NCBI RefSeq assembly: GCF_000568405.1
Contig: NZ_ARZY01000013.1
Span: forward strand, 1-64,000
Direction: 5' to 3'
Length of the DNA: 64,000 nucleotides
From: Catenovulum agarivorans DS-2
Lineage (GTDB): Bacteria > Pseudomonadota > Gammaproteobacteria > Enterobacterales > Alteromonadaceae
Shown here: positions 24,206 through 32,922 of the stretch, one piece after another
How positions within the stretch are numbered: position 1 is the stretch's first letter
How the letters are laid out: the number at the start of each line of letters is the position of its first letter
The notes under the pieces: generated by a model
What the model was told of the DNA's origin: nothing
The model's input: the letters and a program-made list of their open reading frames with translations, nothing else
The model's database searches: none
Translations under genes and position numbers: made by a program

Positions 24206-24448
24206 TTATAACCCTTTTTGTATGAGAAATAAATAGGGGCGTTGGTCAATTTGTTGTGCAACTAATTTATGCTCCATAAAACGGCAGAAGCTAGGTATGT
24301 CACGGGTTGTTGAAGGATCGTCCGCTTTTACTAATAGGGTTTCGTGTTTAGCCATTGTTCGCACGGCTTGTCTAACCATCATAACGGGTTCTGGGCAGCG
24401 CAGGCCAACTGCGTTTAAGTTATGATCTGGGTTTTCAAAAGGGTTCAT
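24206..24448 (-). CDS. tusA: TusA sulfurtransferase
   Basis: 80 residues with the invariant [14 protein letters not shown] motif; Cys18 is the persulfide-carrying residue, and [15 protein letters not shown] follows in the second half. TusA takes sulfur from IscS and hands it to the TusBCD relay for 2-thiouridine in tRNA wobble positions, and to other sulfur-accepting pathways. The length and motif are standard. Confidence 0.94.
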   Translation of the reverse strand: MNPFENPDHNLNAVGLRCPEPVMMVRQAVRTMAKHETLLVKADDPSTTRDIPSFCRFMEHKLVAQQIDQRPYLFLIQKGL

Positions 24449-24577
24449 TGGCAGTGAATTCTTCAGTTTGAGTATTTCAGCACTATATTATGGTTAAATC
24501 TGTGCCTTGGCTCAACTTTTCTTGGCTATTATGGTTTACAATAAAATGAGTTGAGCATTTACAAAGGAATCAAACAT

Positions 24578-26455
24578 ATGAAACATGTTCGGCAAGTGAG
24601 CCTGTCTATACTGTTGCCGCTATTTTTTCTATTTGGTTGTGCTGTTAGTAATGAAGATGCTGTACTAGTTAACGCACCTTTAAATCAAATTGAGAATTTA
24701 CTAGAAGAAGACAAAGAGCAGGTGAGTTTGGCTCAGAGCAAGTTACCTAAAACACTTGCAATACTTCCTTTTGAAAATCGCACCGAGTCAGCTGGTGCAT
24801 TTGAAATCGTTCGTCGAGTAATCTTTAACCACGTTTCGTCAAAAAATTACCATATGCTGCATTGGCAAGCGGTTGATGACAAACTGCGAATTGCAAGCAT
24901 TCCGCTGGATACAGCATATCAAATGGATGCTGCAAGTTTAGCGGACATACTAGAAGTGGATGCGGTTTTGTATGGCTCGATTACCGACTTTGAGCGATTG
25001 TTTGCTGGTGTTATTACTCAAATAAAGGTTGGTGTTGAGTTAACCCTGATTAATCGAAATGGCGAAGTGCTGTGGCAAGAGTCTGATTCTGCAACCAGCC
25101 GAGCGGGTGGTGCATCGGTAACACCTGTGGGTTTATTGTTAAACGCTGCACTTGCGACTATGCACTTAAAAGAAGAGAATTTGTTGCGAGCCGCCGATGA
25201 TGTTGGTCGTGAGCTTGCTCGGGTAATGCCTCATCCGCCAAGGTTAACCACTAAAGCGGGGCCTGAAATTAAAGCCGTTGTGCACAATGGCATGAATAAA
25301 ATTTTAAAATACGGTGATATTTTAGAGGTTGGGATCCAAGGACAGGCAGGGATGCGTGCGCAAGCCGTTATTGACGGTGTTGGCAGTTTTGATTTACAGG
25401 AAGTAGAGCCTGGTGAATATATCGGCAAAATTCCAGTATCGAAAAAAGCTAATGCAGACGCTGTTGTAGTTGAAGGGGTATTAATGGACGAAAACAGTAA
25501 TATCAGCCGTTGGATTAGCCCTTTTGGTTTATTAACCATTGATAACCTGCCACCAAAAACACCACAAAACCTGCAAGCTTCTAGCCATGACCAGTTACTC
25601 AAATTGATGTGGCAGAATACAGATTCAGATGTCGCTGAATATCAAGTTTATTTACTAGACGCTATCAATAATCAAAAACAACTGGTACGTAAAACAACCC
25701 GTAAGCAAATTGAAATTGCTGGTTTATCCAATTTCGTTGAATATGAGTTAGAGGTGGTGGCGATAGACGCCGTGGGTAATTTAAGTGAGCCTGCATTGAT
25801 AAATGCTAAACCTTTGCCTGATTTAAGATTTAATACGTTGCCTGCTTTAGAGAGTAATTTACCCAGTAAAATTGAGCAGCCAATGACAATGACACTCGCC
25901 AACAGCCCCTATTATTTGCGCCAGCCTATGCTGGTGTCTGAAAGCTCGGCACTGTTGATTGAACCTGGAGTCGAGATTATTGTCAGTAAAAATGCTCACT
26001 TGCAGATTTTTGGCCAATTTTACGTGTATGGAGATGTTTCTAGACCTGTGGTGGTGAAAGGTGCGCAAACCTCTGGTTTTGTGCAATTTGCCAGTTTACA
26101 GTCTAATAAAACGGTTGAATTAAAGCATTTGCATGTAAAAGGCGCTGACGTGGCTCTAACCATTCAAGCCGGTAAACCGCATATTAGTCAGTGTGAGTTT
26201 GTCGGCAATCGATTTAGTGCACTGGATATTTCGGGCACAGCAAATGTTTGGGTTGAACAGAGCAAAATTCAAGGTAGTAACACTGCTGGGGTTATTGTTT
26301 CTGGCCATGCTCAGGTGACGTTTAAACAAACGTCGTTTGCCGACAATCAGCCATTTCATATTCAGAGCTCATCGATTTATCCGGTTGATGCAAAAGGTAA
26401 TTTTTGGTCACCTGCTGCAAGTCAAGCAACAGTATTAGGTGAAGTGAACTACTAA
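24578..26455 (+). CDS. Lipoprotein with DUF799/GNA1162-like, FnIII and beta-helix regions
   Basis: 625 residues from the ATG at 24578, preceded by AAAGGA. A lipoprotein signal ends FGC (about Cys20). Residues about 50-215 resemble the DUF799/GNA1162 lipoprotein fold (LAILPFENRTESAGAFEIVRRVI, VDAVLYGSITDF), related to CsgG-type secretion-lipoprotein components. A fibronectin type III-like domain follows (about 315-410, PPKTPQNLQASS), then a right-handed beta-helix region (about 440-620). It overlaps the next lipoprotein gene (TAATG), implying coupled expression. The combination is unusual; GNA1162 proteins normally end after the first domain. Confidence 0.65.
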   Translation: MKHVRQVSLSILLPLFFLFGCAVSNEDAVLVNAPLNQIENLLEEDKEQVSLAQSKLPKTLAILPFENRTESAGAFEIVRRVIFNHVSSKNYHMLHWQAVDDKLRIASIPLDTAYQMDAASLADILEVDAVLYGSITDFERLFAGVITQIKVGVELTLINRNGEVLWQESDSATSRAGGASVTPVGLLLNAALATMHLKEENLLRAADDVGRELARVMPHPPRLTTKAGPEIKAVVHNGMNKILKYGDILEVGIQGQAGMRAQAVIDGVGSFDLQEVEPGEYIGKIPVSKKANADAVVVEGVLMDENSNISRWISPFGLLTIDNLPPKTPQNLQASSHDQLLKLMWQNTDSDVAEYQVYLLDAINNQKQLVRKTTRKQIEIAGLSNFVEYELEVVAIDAVGNLSEPALINAKPLPDLRFNTLPALESNLPSKIEQPMTMTLANSPYYLRQPMLVSESSALLIEPGVEIIVSKNAHLQIFGQFYVYGDVSRPVVVKGAQTSGFVQFASLQSNKTVELKHLHVKGADVALTIQAGKPHISQCEFVGNRFSALDISGTANVWVEQSKIQGSNTAGVIVSGHAQVTFKQTSFADNQPFHIQSSSIYPVDAKGNFWSPAASQATVLGEVNY

Positions 26456-27441
26456 TGGACATTCAAATGAAAGCGATTAAAACAATTTCTTTGGTTGCAG
26501 CATTATTCAGTGGATGTGTCGCAGCTAATCAAACGGGTGAATACACTGAGTTTGTTGGTGCTGCGGGTGCTGTAAATTGGTCGAAAGGCAAGATTGAAGC
26601 CGAAGGTATGGGGGCTGCACCACCAAACAAGCCACCTCATGTCATTCCGTTGTTAGCTTGTCGCGCTGCAATTGCCGATGCGCAACGAAATTTGTTAGAG
26701 GCGACTAAAGGTGTGCGCGTGCAAGCGACAACTGTAGTTGAAAAATATATGCTGGCGAGTGATCAGGTTTCGACCTCGGTTGAGGGGGTGGTACGTAATG
26801 CATTAATTACCGAAAAAACACCTTTAGCGGATGGTACTTGCCGAGTAACTGTTACCGCACCATTGGCAGGTAACTTGTCGCAAACTATCTATCAACATGC
26901 ATTTGACCTAGAGAGCCAAAAAACGGCGTTGTATTATTTATTGGATGGCGTTGGTAAAAGTCTAAGCTGGTTAATGCCAGCAAAGGCACATGCTGCTACT
27001 TCAAACCAACAAATATTGCGTCGTTTAGAACAATTAGAGGCGCGCTTGCTACAATTAGAACAGGGCGTGAACCAGAAAAATGCACCTAGTGCTCAATCTG
27101 ATGTTTTGCCTACTGGTTTAATTATTGATGTGCGTGGCGGTCACTTTGTCCCGTCAATGTCACCGAAAATCTATTCGAAATCAGGCAAAAAGCTTTATCC
27201 GAAAAAACAAGCTAGGGATGCGATTCTAGAAAATGGTCGTTTGGTTTCTTTATTCACCCGTGATTTAAGTTTTGCACAACGCCATCCGAAAGTCGGTGAG
27301 CGACCGTGGATTATTAAGGCTGCGCAATCTAACAATAGCCGAACAGATATAGTGGTGAATGAAAAAATAGCTGCCAAATTGCAGCAGTTAATTGCAAGTC
27401 AATTTTTTAATGATGCAGGAGTCATTATTGTCCTCGATTAA
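26455..27441 (+). CDS. LPP20/FlgP-like envelope protein
   Basis: 328 residues. An N-terminal signal sequence ends near FSGCVAAN; the lipobox is imperfect (Phe at -3), so it may be a lipoprotein or a plain secreted protein. Residues about 45-145 match the LPP20/FlgP lipoprotein domain (ACRAAIADAQRNLLEATKGVRV, SVEGVVRNALI). A short coiled coil (about 182-205) precedes a C-terminal beta-rich domain (LIIDVRGGHFVPSMSPKIYS). The start overlaps the stop of the preceding lipoprotein gene; an internal ATG at 26467 is an alternative. The pair probably acts together at the outer membrane. Confidence 0.65.
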   Translation: MDIQMKAIKTISLVAALFSGCVAANQTGEYTEFVGAAGAVNWSKGKIEAEGMGAAPPNKPPHVIPLLACRAAIADAQRNLLEATKGVRVQATTVVEKYMLASDQVSTSVEGVVRNALITEKTPLADGTCRVTVTAPLAGNLSQTIYQHAFDLESQKTALYYLLDGVGKSLSWLMPAKAHAATSNQQILRRLEQLEARLLQLEQGVNQKNAPSAQSDVLPTGLIIDVRGGHFVPSMSPKIYSKSGKKLYPKKQARDAILENGRLVSLFTRDLSFAQRHPKVGERPWIIKAAQSNNSRTDIVVNEKIAAKLQQLIASQFFNDAGVIIVLD

Positions 27442-28693
27442 AAAATTATTGGTCATCGGGTATGTATGGCCAGAGCCGAATTCATCGGCAGCTGGCCAAT
27501 ATATGTTAACCTTACTTAAGTCTTTTCTCTCGCAAAACTACCAAATTACCTTTGCTTGTGCGGCTAGCGAAAGTGTTCACCGATATCCATTCGAGCAATT
27601 AGGAATTCAAAAAGCACAGATTAAACTCAATTGTCCAAGCTTCGATGATTTTGTTGTTGATCTTGCGCCAGATGTTGTTTTGTTTGATCGTTTTATGATT
27701 GAAGAACAGTTTGGCTGGCGGGTGGCTAAACATTGCCCGAATGCAATGCGCATTCTTGATTTAGAAGATTTGTGGAGTTTGCGGCATATACGTATGCTGG
27801 CCTACAAGCAGCAAAGACCACTACAGGCCCAAGATTATTTGCAGGATATCGTGCTGCGTGAGTTGGCCGCAATATGGCGTTGTGATTTGTCACTAGTGAT
27901 TTCACACTATGAAATGGATTTATTGATTAATCAATTTAACCTGCCCCCTCATATTCTGGCTTATTTGCCTTTTGTATTAGATAGCGCACAGTTGACTCAG
28001 TTTAAGCAACAATCTAAGCATTTTGCCCAAAGAGCAAACTTTGTTTTTATCGGCAATTTTAAACATGAACCGAACTGGGATGCCGTGCTGTATTTAAAGC
28101 AGCATATTTGGCCGCTGATTAGTAAACAAATTAAAGATGCTGAGTTGCATATTTATGGGGCATACCCAGCGAAAAAAGTAACAGATTTACATAACCCAAA
28201 ACAAAGGTTTTTGGTTAAAGGCTGGGCTGATGACGCACATCAAGTTGTTGGTAATGCTCGTGTGTGTATGGCTCCGTTACGATTTGGTGCAGGGTTAAAA
28301 GGTAAGTTATTCGAAGCGATGCAACTAGGTACGCCGAGTGTAACTACTAATGTAGGGATTGAAGGGTACTTTGAATCTGAGATAGTCAATGCCGGTAAGC
28401 CCAATATTTATTGGCCTGGCGCGATAGCCGACGGGGCTGAGGAAATTGCGAATAAGGCAGTTGAGTTGTATAACAATCAAGTTTTGTGGCAGGCTGCGCA
28501 AGATAAAGCTTGGGTTTTGTTAGAGCATTTTCGAGCGAGTAAATTTTTACCTGAATTTTGTATTCGGGTTGAAGCGATTCAGCAAGATTTAGTTGCGCAT
28601 CGGGCACAAAATATTATCGGTGCTATGTTGCAACATCATACAATGAAAAGCACCCAATATATGGCGCAGTGGATTGCAGCTAAAAATGCTTAG
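27410..28693 (+). CDS. GT4-like glycosyltransferase
   Basis: About 427 residues with a GT-B fold. The N-terminal half has LLVIGYVWPEPNSSAAGQYM and the donor half has FIGNFKHEPNWDAVLYL, HIYGAYPAK, KGWADDA and APLRFGAGLKGKLFEAMQLGTPSVTT, the usual nucleotide-sugar site. It is predicted cytoplasmic. The start is uncertain (ATG at 27410 or 27413, both inside the 3-prime end of the preceding gene), so it is probably translationally coupled to the two lipoprotein genes. Acceptor unknown; protein or surface-glycan modification are both possible. Confidence 0.75.
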   Translation: MMQESLLSSIKKLLVIGYVWPEPNSSAAGQYMLTLLKSFLSQNYQITFACAASESVHRYPFEQLGIQKAQIKLNCPSFDDFVVDLAPDVVLFDRFMIEEQFGWRVAKHCPNAMRILDLEDLWSLRHIRMLAYKQQRPLQAQDYLQDIVLRELAAIWRCDLSLVISHYEMDLLINQFNLPPHILAYLPFVLDSAQLTQFKQQSKHFAQRANFVFIGNFKHEPNWDAVLYLKQHIWPLISKQIKDAELHIYGAYPAKKVTDLHNPKQRFLVKGWADDAHQVVGNARVCMAPLRFGAGLKGKLFEAMQLGTPSVTTNVGIEGYFESEIVNAGKPNIYWPGAIADGAEEIANKAVELYNNQVLWQAAQDKAWVLLEHFRASKFLPEFCIRVEAIQQDLVAHRAQNIIGAMLQHHTMKSTQYMAQWIAAKNA

Positions 28694-28748
28694 CCTTCAG
28701 ATGTAAATCTCTCTATTTGAATCGCTAGGAAATGGTGCCAAAGAATAC

Positions 28749-28861
28749 AAAAGGTGAATGAGATATTGTTCACAAAATCGCTGCGGGCCCATCCATGGGG
28801 TGCTCTTACAAGATATCCCTCTCTTGTGAAGTTTTGTTCACAACATGCTCATTCGCCTTTT
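28749..28861 (-). repeat. Cloverleaf-like palindromic repeat, copy 3
   Basis: Outer arms AAAAGGTGAATGAG (28749-28762) and CTCATTCGCCTTTT (28848-28861) pair with a single G-T wobble, and the pairing continues inward imperfectly. Inside are CCCA-TCCA-TGGG (28788-28799) and ACAAGA/TCTTGT (28808-28813 with 28822-28827) around TATCCCTC. Read on the minus strand both loops show GGA. Confidence 0.75.
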
Positions 28862-28971
28862 TCAACAAAAAAGTTGCTGGTATTTTCTGGCAGCAAAGTC
28901 GAAGCTTAGTAAGGATAGAGATTGTGAATAGGTAAACCGTTTAGGTAGCAATACAGATGTAAGGAGAGATG

Positions 28972-29068
28972 GTTAGAATGCTTTTCGCAAAACTTCCAAT
29001 CGGTAGGGATACCGTTTGAGAGCGGCCCAGGGATGGGCTTGAAGCGTTTTTGCGAAAAGCATTCTAAC
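28972..29068 (+). repeat. Cloverleaf-like palindromic repeat, copy 4
   Basis: Arms at 28972-28992 and 29048-29068 form a perfect 21-bp inverted repeat. The 55-base interior holds two perfect hairpins with the same tetraloop: CGGTA-GGGA-TACCG (29001-29014) and GCCCA-GGGA-TGGGC (29025-29038). Non-coding; lies between the convergent glycosyltransferase and panC genes. The rest of 28694-29125 shows no gene. Confidence 0.85.
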
Positions 29069-29125
29069 TGGCTCGACGACTCCCTGCCCGGGTGTTCCAG
29101 CCGTTTTGCACCAGAGTTGAAGCAG

Positions 29126-29974
29126 CTAATTTAAATCAACCTGCCAATTATCAATCAAGCGAGTTTGCCCAAGAAGCGCCGCAACTAAAATAACCAGTTT
29201 TTTATCACCGGCAACGGCGTCTTGCATGCGGCTACGCTCTGCAATTTCAATATAATCAATGGTTAAGCCTTGTTGACTGATTTGCTCCGCTATAAAAGCT
29301 TTCACTTCTTCAAGAGGTTTTTGTTGTTGTAGTTTGTCTGCCGCTTGCAATAAACTTTGGTATATTATTCCGGCTTGTTGTTTTTGTGCGCTAGATAAAT
29401 ACCCGTTGCGACTGCTTTTTGCTAAACCATTTGTTTCACGAGCCGTTGGCACGCCAATAATTTCAATTGGCATAGCTAGATCTTCAACCATAGTGCGAAT
29501 AACTTGCAGCTGTTGGAAATCTTTTTCGCCAAAGCATGCTACATCCGGCTGAACCAAGTTAAACAACTTGTTTACTATGGTTGCCACTCCACGGAAGTGA
29601 CCAGGGCGAGAAGCACCACAGTAATTATCCGAAACGCCTGGTACTTCAATGTAAGTTTGGGCATTTAACCCCTTGGGGTAGATGGTTTGGGCGGTAGGAG
29701 TAAACAATAAATCTGTATCAACTGCGATTAGTTTTTCGCTGTCAGCTGGTAAAGTTCGAGGGTATTTGTCTAAATCCTCACCTTCACCAAACTGCATAGG
29801 GTTTACAAAAATACTGACAACCACTCTGTTTGCGTGCTTTTTTGCTTCTTCAACTAGCGAGATATGTCCTTGATGCAAGTTACCCATGGTTGGCACAAAA
29901 GCCACTGTATCACCCTGTTGTTTCCATGTTTTAATTTGTTGTCTGAGTTGAGTTAAATCGCTAATTGTTTGCAT
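29126..29974 (-). CDS. panC: Pantothenate synthetase
   Basis: 282 residues, the normal PanC length. FVPTMGNLHQGHISLVEEAKK includes the HIGH-type nucleotide site; VVSIFVNPMQFGEGEDLDKYPR, GHFRGVATIVNKLFN and FGEKDFQQLQVI are conserved. PanC joins pantoate to beta-alanine using ATP. Gammaproteobacteria often have panB between folK and panC; here panC follows folK directly and panB is absent. The beta-alanine is probably supplied by PanP, encoded at 56507. Confidence 0.97.
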   Translation of the reverse strand: MQTISDLTQLRQQIKTWKQQGDTVAFVPTMGNLHQGHISLVEEAKKHANRVVVSIFVNPMQFGEGEDLDKYPRTLPADSEKLIAVDTDLLFTPTAQTIYPKGLNAQTYIEVPGVSDNYCGASRPGHFRGVATIVNKLFNLVQPDVACFGEKDFQQLQVIRTMVEDLAMPIEIIGVPTARETNGLAKSSRNGYLSSAQKQQAGIIYQSLLQAADKLQQQKPLEEVKAFIAEQISQQGLTIDYIEIAERSRMQDAVAGDKKLVILVAALLGQTRLIDNWQVDLN

Positions 29975-30013
29975 AAGCTTCTCGAGTTGGCTGTTTATAC
30001 AAGTAAATACAAG

Positions 30014-30496
30014 TTAGTTGATAATGCTGAGATCGCCAGCTGGTACTGTGTTTAAAAGCTGCGTCAATGGCGTACCGCAAGGTAAAATAAGCTCTGGTGA
30101 GAGTTCGGCTAGCGGATATAAAACAAATGAGCGTTGGTGCATACCATAATGAGGGACTACTAGCCGTTCGCTTTCAATTGTTTGTTCGCCGTACAATATG
30201 ATATCTAAATCCAATGTTCTTGGCCCCCAGCGCTCTGCTTTGCGTACACGCCCATGCAGTTGTTCAATGCGCTGTAACTCGTCGAGCAGGACTAAAGCCT
30301 CGCCTACCCAGCTAAAGCTAGCCACTGCGTTTACATAATCAGGCTGATCTTGTGGACCCATGGGTTTGCTCGCATACAGAGATGAAACCTGCAGGCTTGA
30401 TACGTTAGGTAAATCAGCTAGAGCGTTCAACGCATCGGTAATTTGTTGTTGTGGGTTGGCTAAATTGCTGCCAAGCCCGATATACACTTTAGTCAT
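30014..30496 (-). CDS. folK: HPPK, 6-hydroxymethyl-dihydropterin pyrophosphokinase
   Basis: 160 residues starting MTKVYIGLGSNLANP, the conserved HPPK N-terminus. The RKAERWGPRTLDLDIILYGE block holds the ATP- and pterin-binding residues and the Mg-binding Asp pair. It activates hydroxymethyl-dihydropterin for folate synthesis. The start at 30496 overlaps the pcnB stop by eight bases; a longer reading from 30553 lies inside pcnB and lacks conservation. The pcnB-folK order is standard. Confidence 0.95.
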   Translation of the reverse strand: MTKVYIGLGSNLANPQQQITDALNALADLPNVSSLQVSSLYASKPMGPQDQPDYVNAVASFSWVGEALVLLDELQRIEQLHGRVRKAERWGPRTLDLDIILYGEQTIESERLVVPHYGMHQRSFVLYPLAELSPELILPCGTPLTQLLNTVPAGDLSIIN

Positions 30497-31883
30497 TGTT
30501 ACTTTGTTCAGAGTTATTGCTACGGCGTCGTTTATTGTATGGGCGTTTGCCATTGTTACGGCGCTTGCGTGGGCGTCGTTTATCTGCTTGGCTATTTAGC
30601 TGATTGACTAAACTTGCTTGTTTGCCCGCATCCGACTTTTGCAATTCTGTCCACCAAGTACATATTGCAGTGAGTTCAGTTGCTTGCTCGCCTTGGGCAA
30701 TCTCAGTTCGCAGTAACAAAAAGTCGTAAGCTGCTCTAAATTTTGGATGTTCTAGTAATTTTAAGCAGCGTTTACCTGCACGTTTCTCTAAGCGTGGCTG
30801 TAACGCCCATATATCTCGAATGGTCGTTGAAAAGCGCTTTGGTATCGTAACATTGTATTGGCCGCCATCTAATACCGCACTGGCGGCGGTATGCAGTGCA
30901 TCTTGTGCAGGCATGCCTTGAGCTTGGTAGTGCTCGCGCGCTTGTTCCATTTCATGCCATAAAAACGCGGCAAACAAAAATGCTGGGGTCACACGCATTT
31001 CGTTGTTGATACGTGTGTCTGTATTCCTAAGTGCTATGCTCATCAATTGATACGCTGCATTTTCGCTGGCGACCGATTCCGCAAGGTTTGGGAAAATTTG
31101 TTGAAAAAGTCCAAACTCAATTAGACTTTTAAAAGTGTCTAGTCCTTTGCCCGCTAAAAACAGTTTTAAACATTCTTCAAATAGGCGTGCTTTTGGAATG
31201 TTTTGCAACAGCGGTGCCAATTGATAAATAGGTTTAGCTGAGCGTGGGGTGATTTGCATATCTAACTTTTGCGCGAAGCGGACAGCACGCAGCATACGGA
31301 CTGGGTCTTCACGGTAACGTGTATCGGGATCACCAATTAACTCGATTTCTCGGTTGGCAATGGCCGCTACACCTCCCCAATAGTCGCGAATAGAAAAGTC
31401 TTTTATGTCGTAATATAAAGAATTTGCTGAAAAGTCACGACGTTCTGCGTCTTGGTCTATATCGCCATAGACATTATCGCGCAGTAACTGGCCATCATCA
31501 GATTTGTGCTTGCTGTTGTCAGTCTCGTGGTGACCTCTAAATGTCGCAACTTCAATAATTTCTCGGCCAAATACAATATGAGCTAAACGAAAACGTCGAC
31601 CGATTAAGCGACAGTTACTAAAACATTTTTTTATTTGTTCAGGAGTGGCATTGGTGACAATATCAAAGTCTTTTGGTTTTAAACCCAAAAGTAAATCACG
31701 TACGCCACCACCGACAAGGTATGCGTCGTAGCCTGCATCTTTTAGCCGATATAAGACTTTCAGCGCATTTTTACTGATATCTTTACGTGATATGTTGTGC
31801 TGTGCACGCGGAATAATTTGCAATTCGGCTGTTGCTTTGACTGAGCTTTTTTGGCCGCTCAAGACTTTTTTACACAAATTCAA
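30489..31883 (-). CDS. pcnB: Poly(A) polymerase I
   Basis: 464 residues of a class II nucleotidyltransferase. LVGGGVRDLLLGLKPKDFDIVT carries the nucleotide-binding glycines and catalytic Asp pair; RRFRLAHIVF, RRDFSANSLYYD and EDPVRMLRAVRFAQKL follow. The C-terminus is a long basic tail (RRPRKRRNNGKRPYNKRRRS). The enzyme adds poly(A) tails that promote RNA decay. The KPKDFDIVT and basic tail favour PcnB over a CCA-adding enzyme. The exact start is uncertain, since several residues precede the conserved AQHNISRKDISKNALKVLYRL region. Confidence 0.95.
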   Translation of the reverse strand: MNLCKKVLSGQKSSVKATAELQIIPRAQHNISRKDISKNALKVLYRLKDAGYDAYLVGGGVRDLLLGLKPKDFDIVTNATPEQIKKCFSNCRLIGRRFRLAHIVFGREIIEVATFRGHHETDNSKHKSDDGQLLRDNVYGDIDQDAERRDFSANSLYYDIKDFSIRDYWGGVAAIANREIELIGDPDTRYREDPVRMLRAVRFAQKLDMQITPRSAKPIYQLAPLLQNIPKARLFEECLKLFLAGKGLDTFKSLIEFGLFQQIFPNLAESVASENAAYQLMSIALRNTDTRINNEMRVTPAFLFAAFLWHEMEQAREHYQAQGMPAQDALHTAASAVLDGGQYNVTIPKRFSTTIRDIWALQPRLEKRAGKRCLKLLEHPKFRAAYDFLLLRTEIAQGEQATELTAICTWWTELQKSDAGKQASLVNQLNSQADKRRPRKRRNNGKRPYNKRRRSNNSEQSNND

Positions 31884-31964
31884 GACACGAGTAATAATGG
31901 GTTTTACCTTTTAGCTGAAAAAATTGGCGCAATAATATAACAAGCGCGCGCAAATGAGAATTTT

Positions 31965-32840
31965 TTAAACACTATTGGGCGGTTTTACCGCAACATTTTG
32001 CACTTTTTGTCGTTGCCAATGCTCGATAGCCCATAAAATTATCTGTTCGACCGACTCTTTGTGCAACAATTTGGGTGGTTGCAAGCCTAAATGTTCAAGC
32101 GCATGTACAAGCAACTGTGGTGCTTGTTTGATATCTATCGCGCTTGCACCATTTTGTTTGCTGAGTTTGCGACCATCTTCGGCAAATGCAAGTGGTACAT
32201 GCGCGTAGTTAGGTGGTGTTCCACCTAACTGCTTTATCAATGTGTGTTGCCAAATGGTTGTATCAATTAAATCGTATCCGCGCACAACATGATTAATACC
32301 TTGTGTTACATCGTCCAAGCATACAGCAAGTTGATAAGCGATTAACCCATCTTTACGTTTGATAATAAAATCTTGTTGGCAGTGCTGTGCTGCAAAAGCG
32401 CATTTACCATAAATAAGGTCGGTAAATTCTGTTTGCTGGCTGGTATTTACAAAACGAATTGCACTGTTTTCAGTTGGCAGGTTTTTATCTGAACAGTAGC
32501 CATCGTAAATATGCTGAATTGTTTTGAGTCGTTTGCGCGTGCAGCGGCATGCATATGCTTGATGCAATGATAACCAAGTATCAATCTGCTGTTGATACAA
32601 GTCTAATCGTTGGCTTTGATAAAGGACTTGTCCATCCCAATGCAAACCGAAGCCTTCTAGCTGCTGCAGAATAATCTGTTTAGCTTTAGGCATTTCTCGC
32701 GGGGGATCAATATCTTCCATCCTGACGAGCCATTGTCCTTGGTGAGCTTTCGCGTCACAGAAACTTGCGAGCGCAGCAACCAATGAACCAAAATGTAATG
32801 GCCCTGACGGGGAGGGTGCAAAGCGGCCTATATAAGTCAT
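31965..32840 (-). CDS. gluQ: Glutamyl-Q tRNA(Asp) synthetase
   Basis: 291 residues, shorter than GluRS because it lacks the anticodon-binding domain. APSPSGPLHFGSLVAAL is the HIGH-type motif and RKLSKQNGA the KMSKS-type loop. The zinc ligands CRC-x-Tyr-x3-Cys (YACRCTRK and YDGYC) are visible. The enzyme glutamylates queuosine in tRNA-Asp. It is directly downstream of dksA, the conserved arrangement in many gammaproteobacteria. Confidence 0.95.
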   Translation of the reverse strand: MTYIGRFAPSPSGPLHFGSLVAALASFCDAKAHQGQWLVRMEDIDPPREMPKAKQIILQQLEGFGLHWDGQVLYQSQRLDLYQQQIDTWLSLHQAYACRCTRKRLKTIQHIYDGYCSDKNLPTENSAIRFVNTSQQTEFTDLIYGKCAFAAQHCQQDFIIKRKDGLIAYQLAVCLDDVTQGINHVVRGYDLIDTTIWQHTLIKQLGGTPPNYAHVPLAFAEDGRKLSKQNGASAIDIKQAPQLLVHALEHLGLQPPKLLHKESVEQIILWAIEHWQRQKVQNVAVKPPNSV

Positions 32841-32852
32841 AAAGCTTTAAAA

Positions 32853-32889
32853 GCTAGGGCGTGTACACGAAAGATCAACACGCCCTAGC
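32853..32889. repeat. Palindromic AAAGATCAACACGC element, copy 1
   Basis: A perfect 12-bp inverted repeat GCTAGGGCGTGT (32853-32864) and ACACGCCCTAGC (32878-32889). Its right half AAAGATCAACACGCCCTA recurs with one change at 55893-55910. On the minus strand it lies downstream of dksA and is followed by TTTT, so it may also terminate dksA transcripts. Confidence 0.65.
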
Positions 32890-32911
32890 ATGCTTGATAT
32901 TTCAAGCATGC
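32888..32911 (-). terminator. Second hairpin after dksA
   Basis: GCATGCTTGA-TATT-TCAAGCATGC, a perfect 10-bp stem, immediately precedes the palindrome at 32853-32889 in the dksA transcript. Together they form two stacked hairpins between dksA and gluQ, likely limiting read-through into gluQ. Confidence 0.5.
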
Positions 32912-32922
32912 GTAAGTGACAG

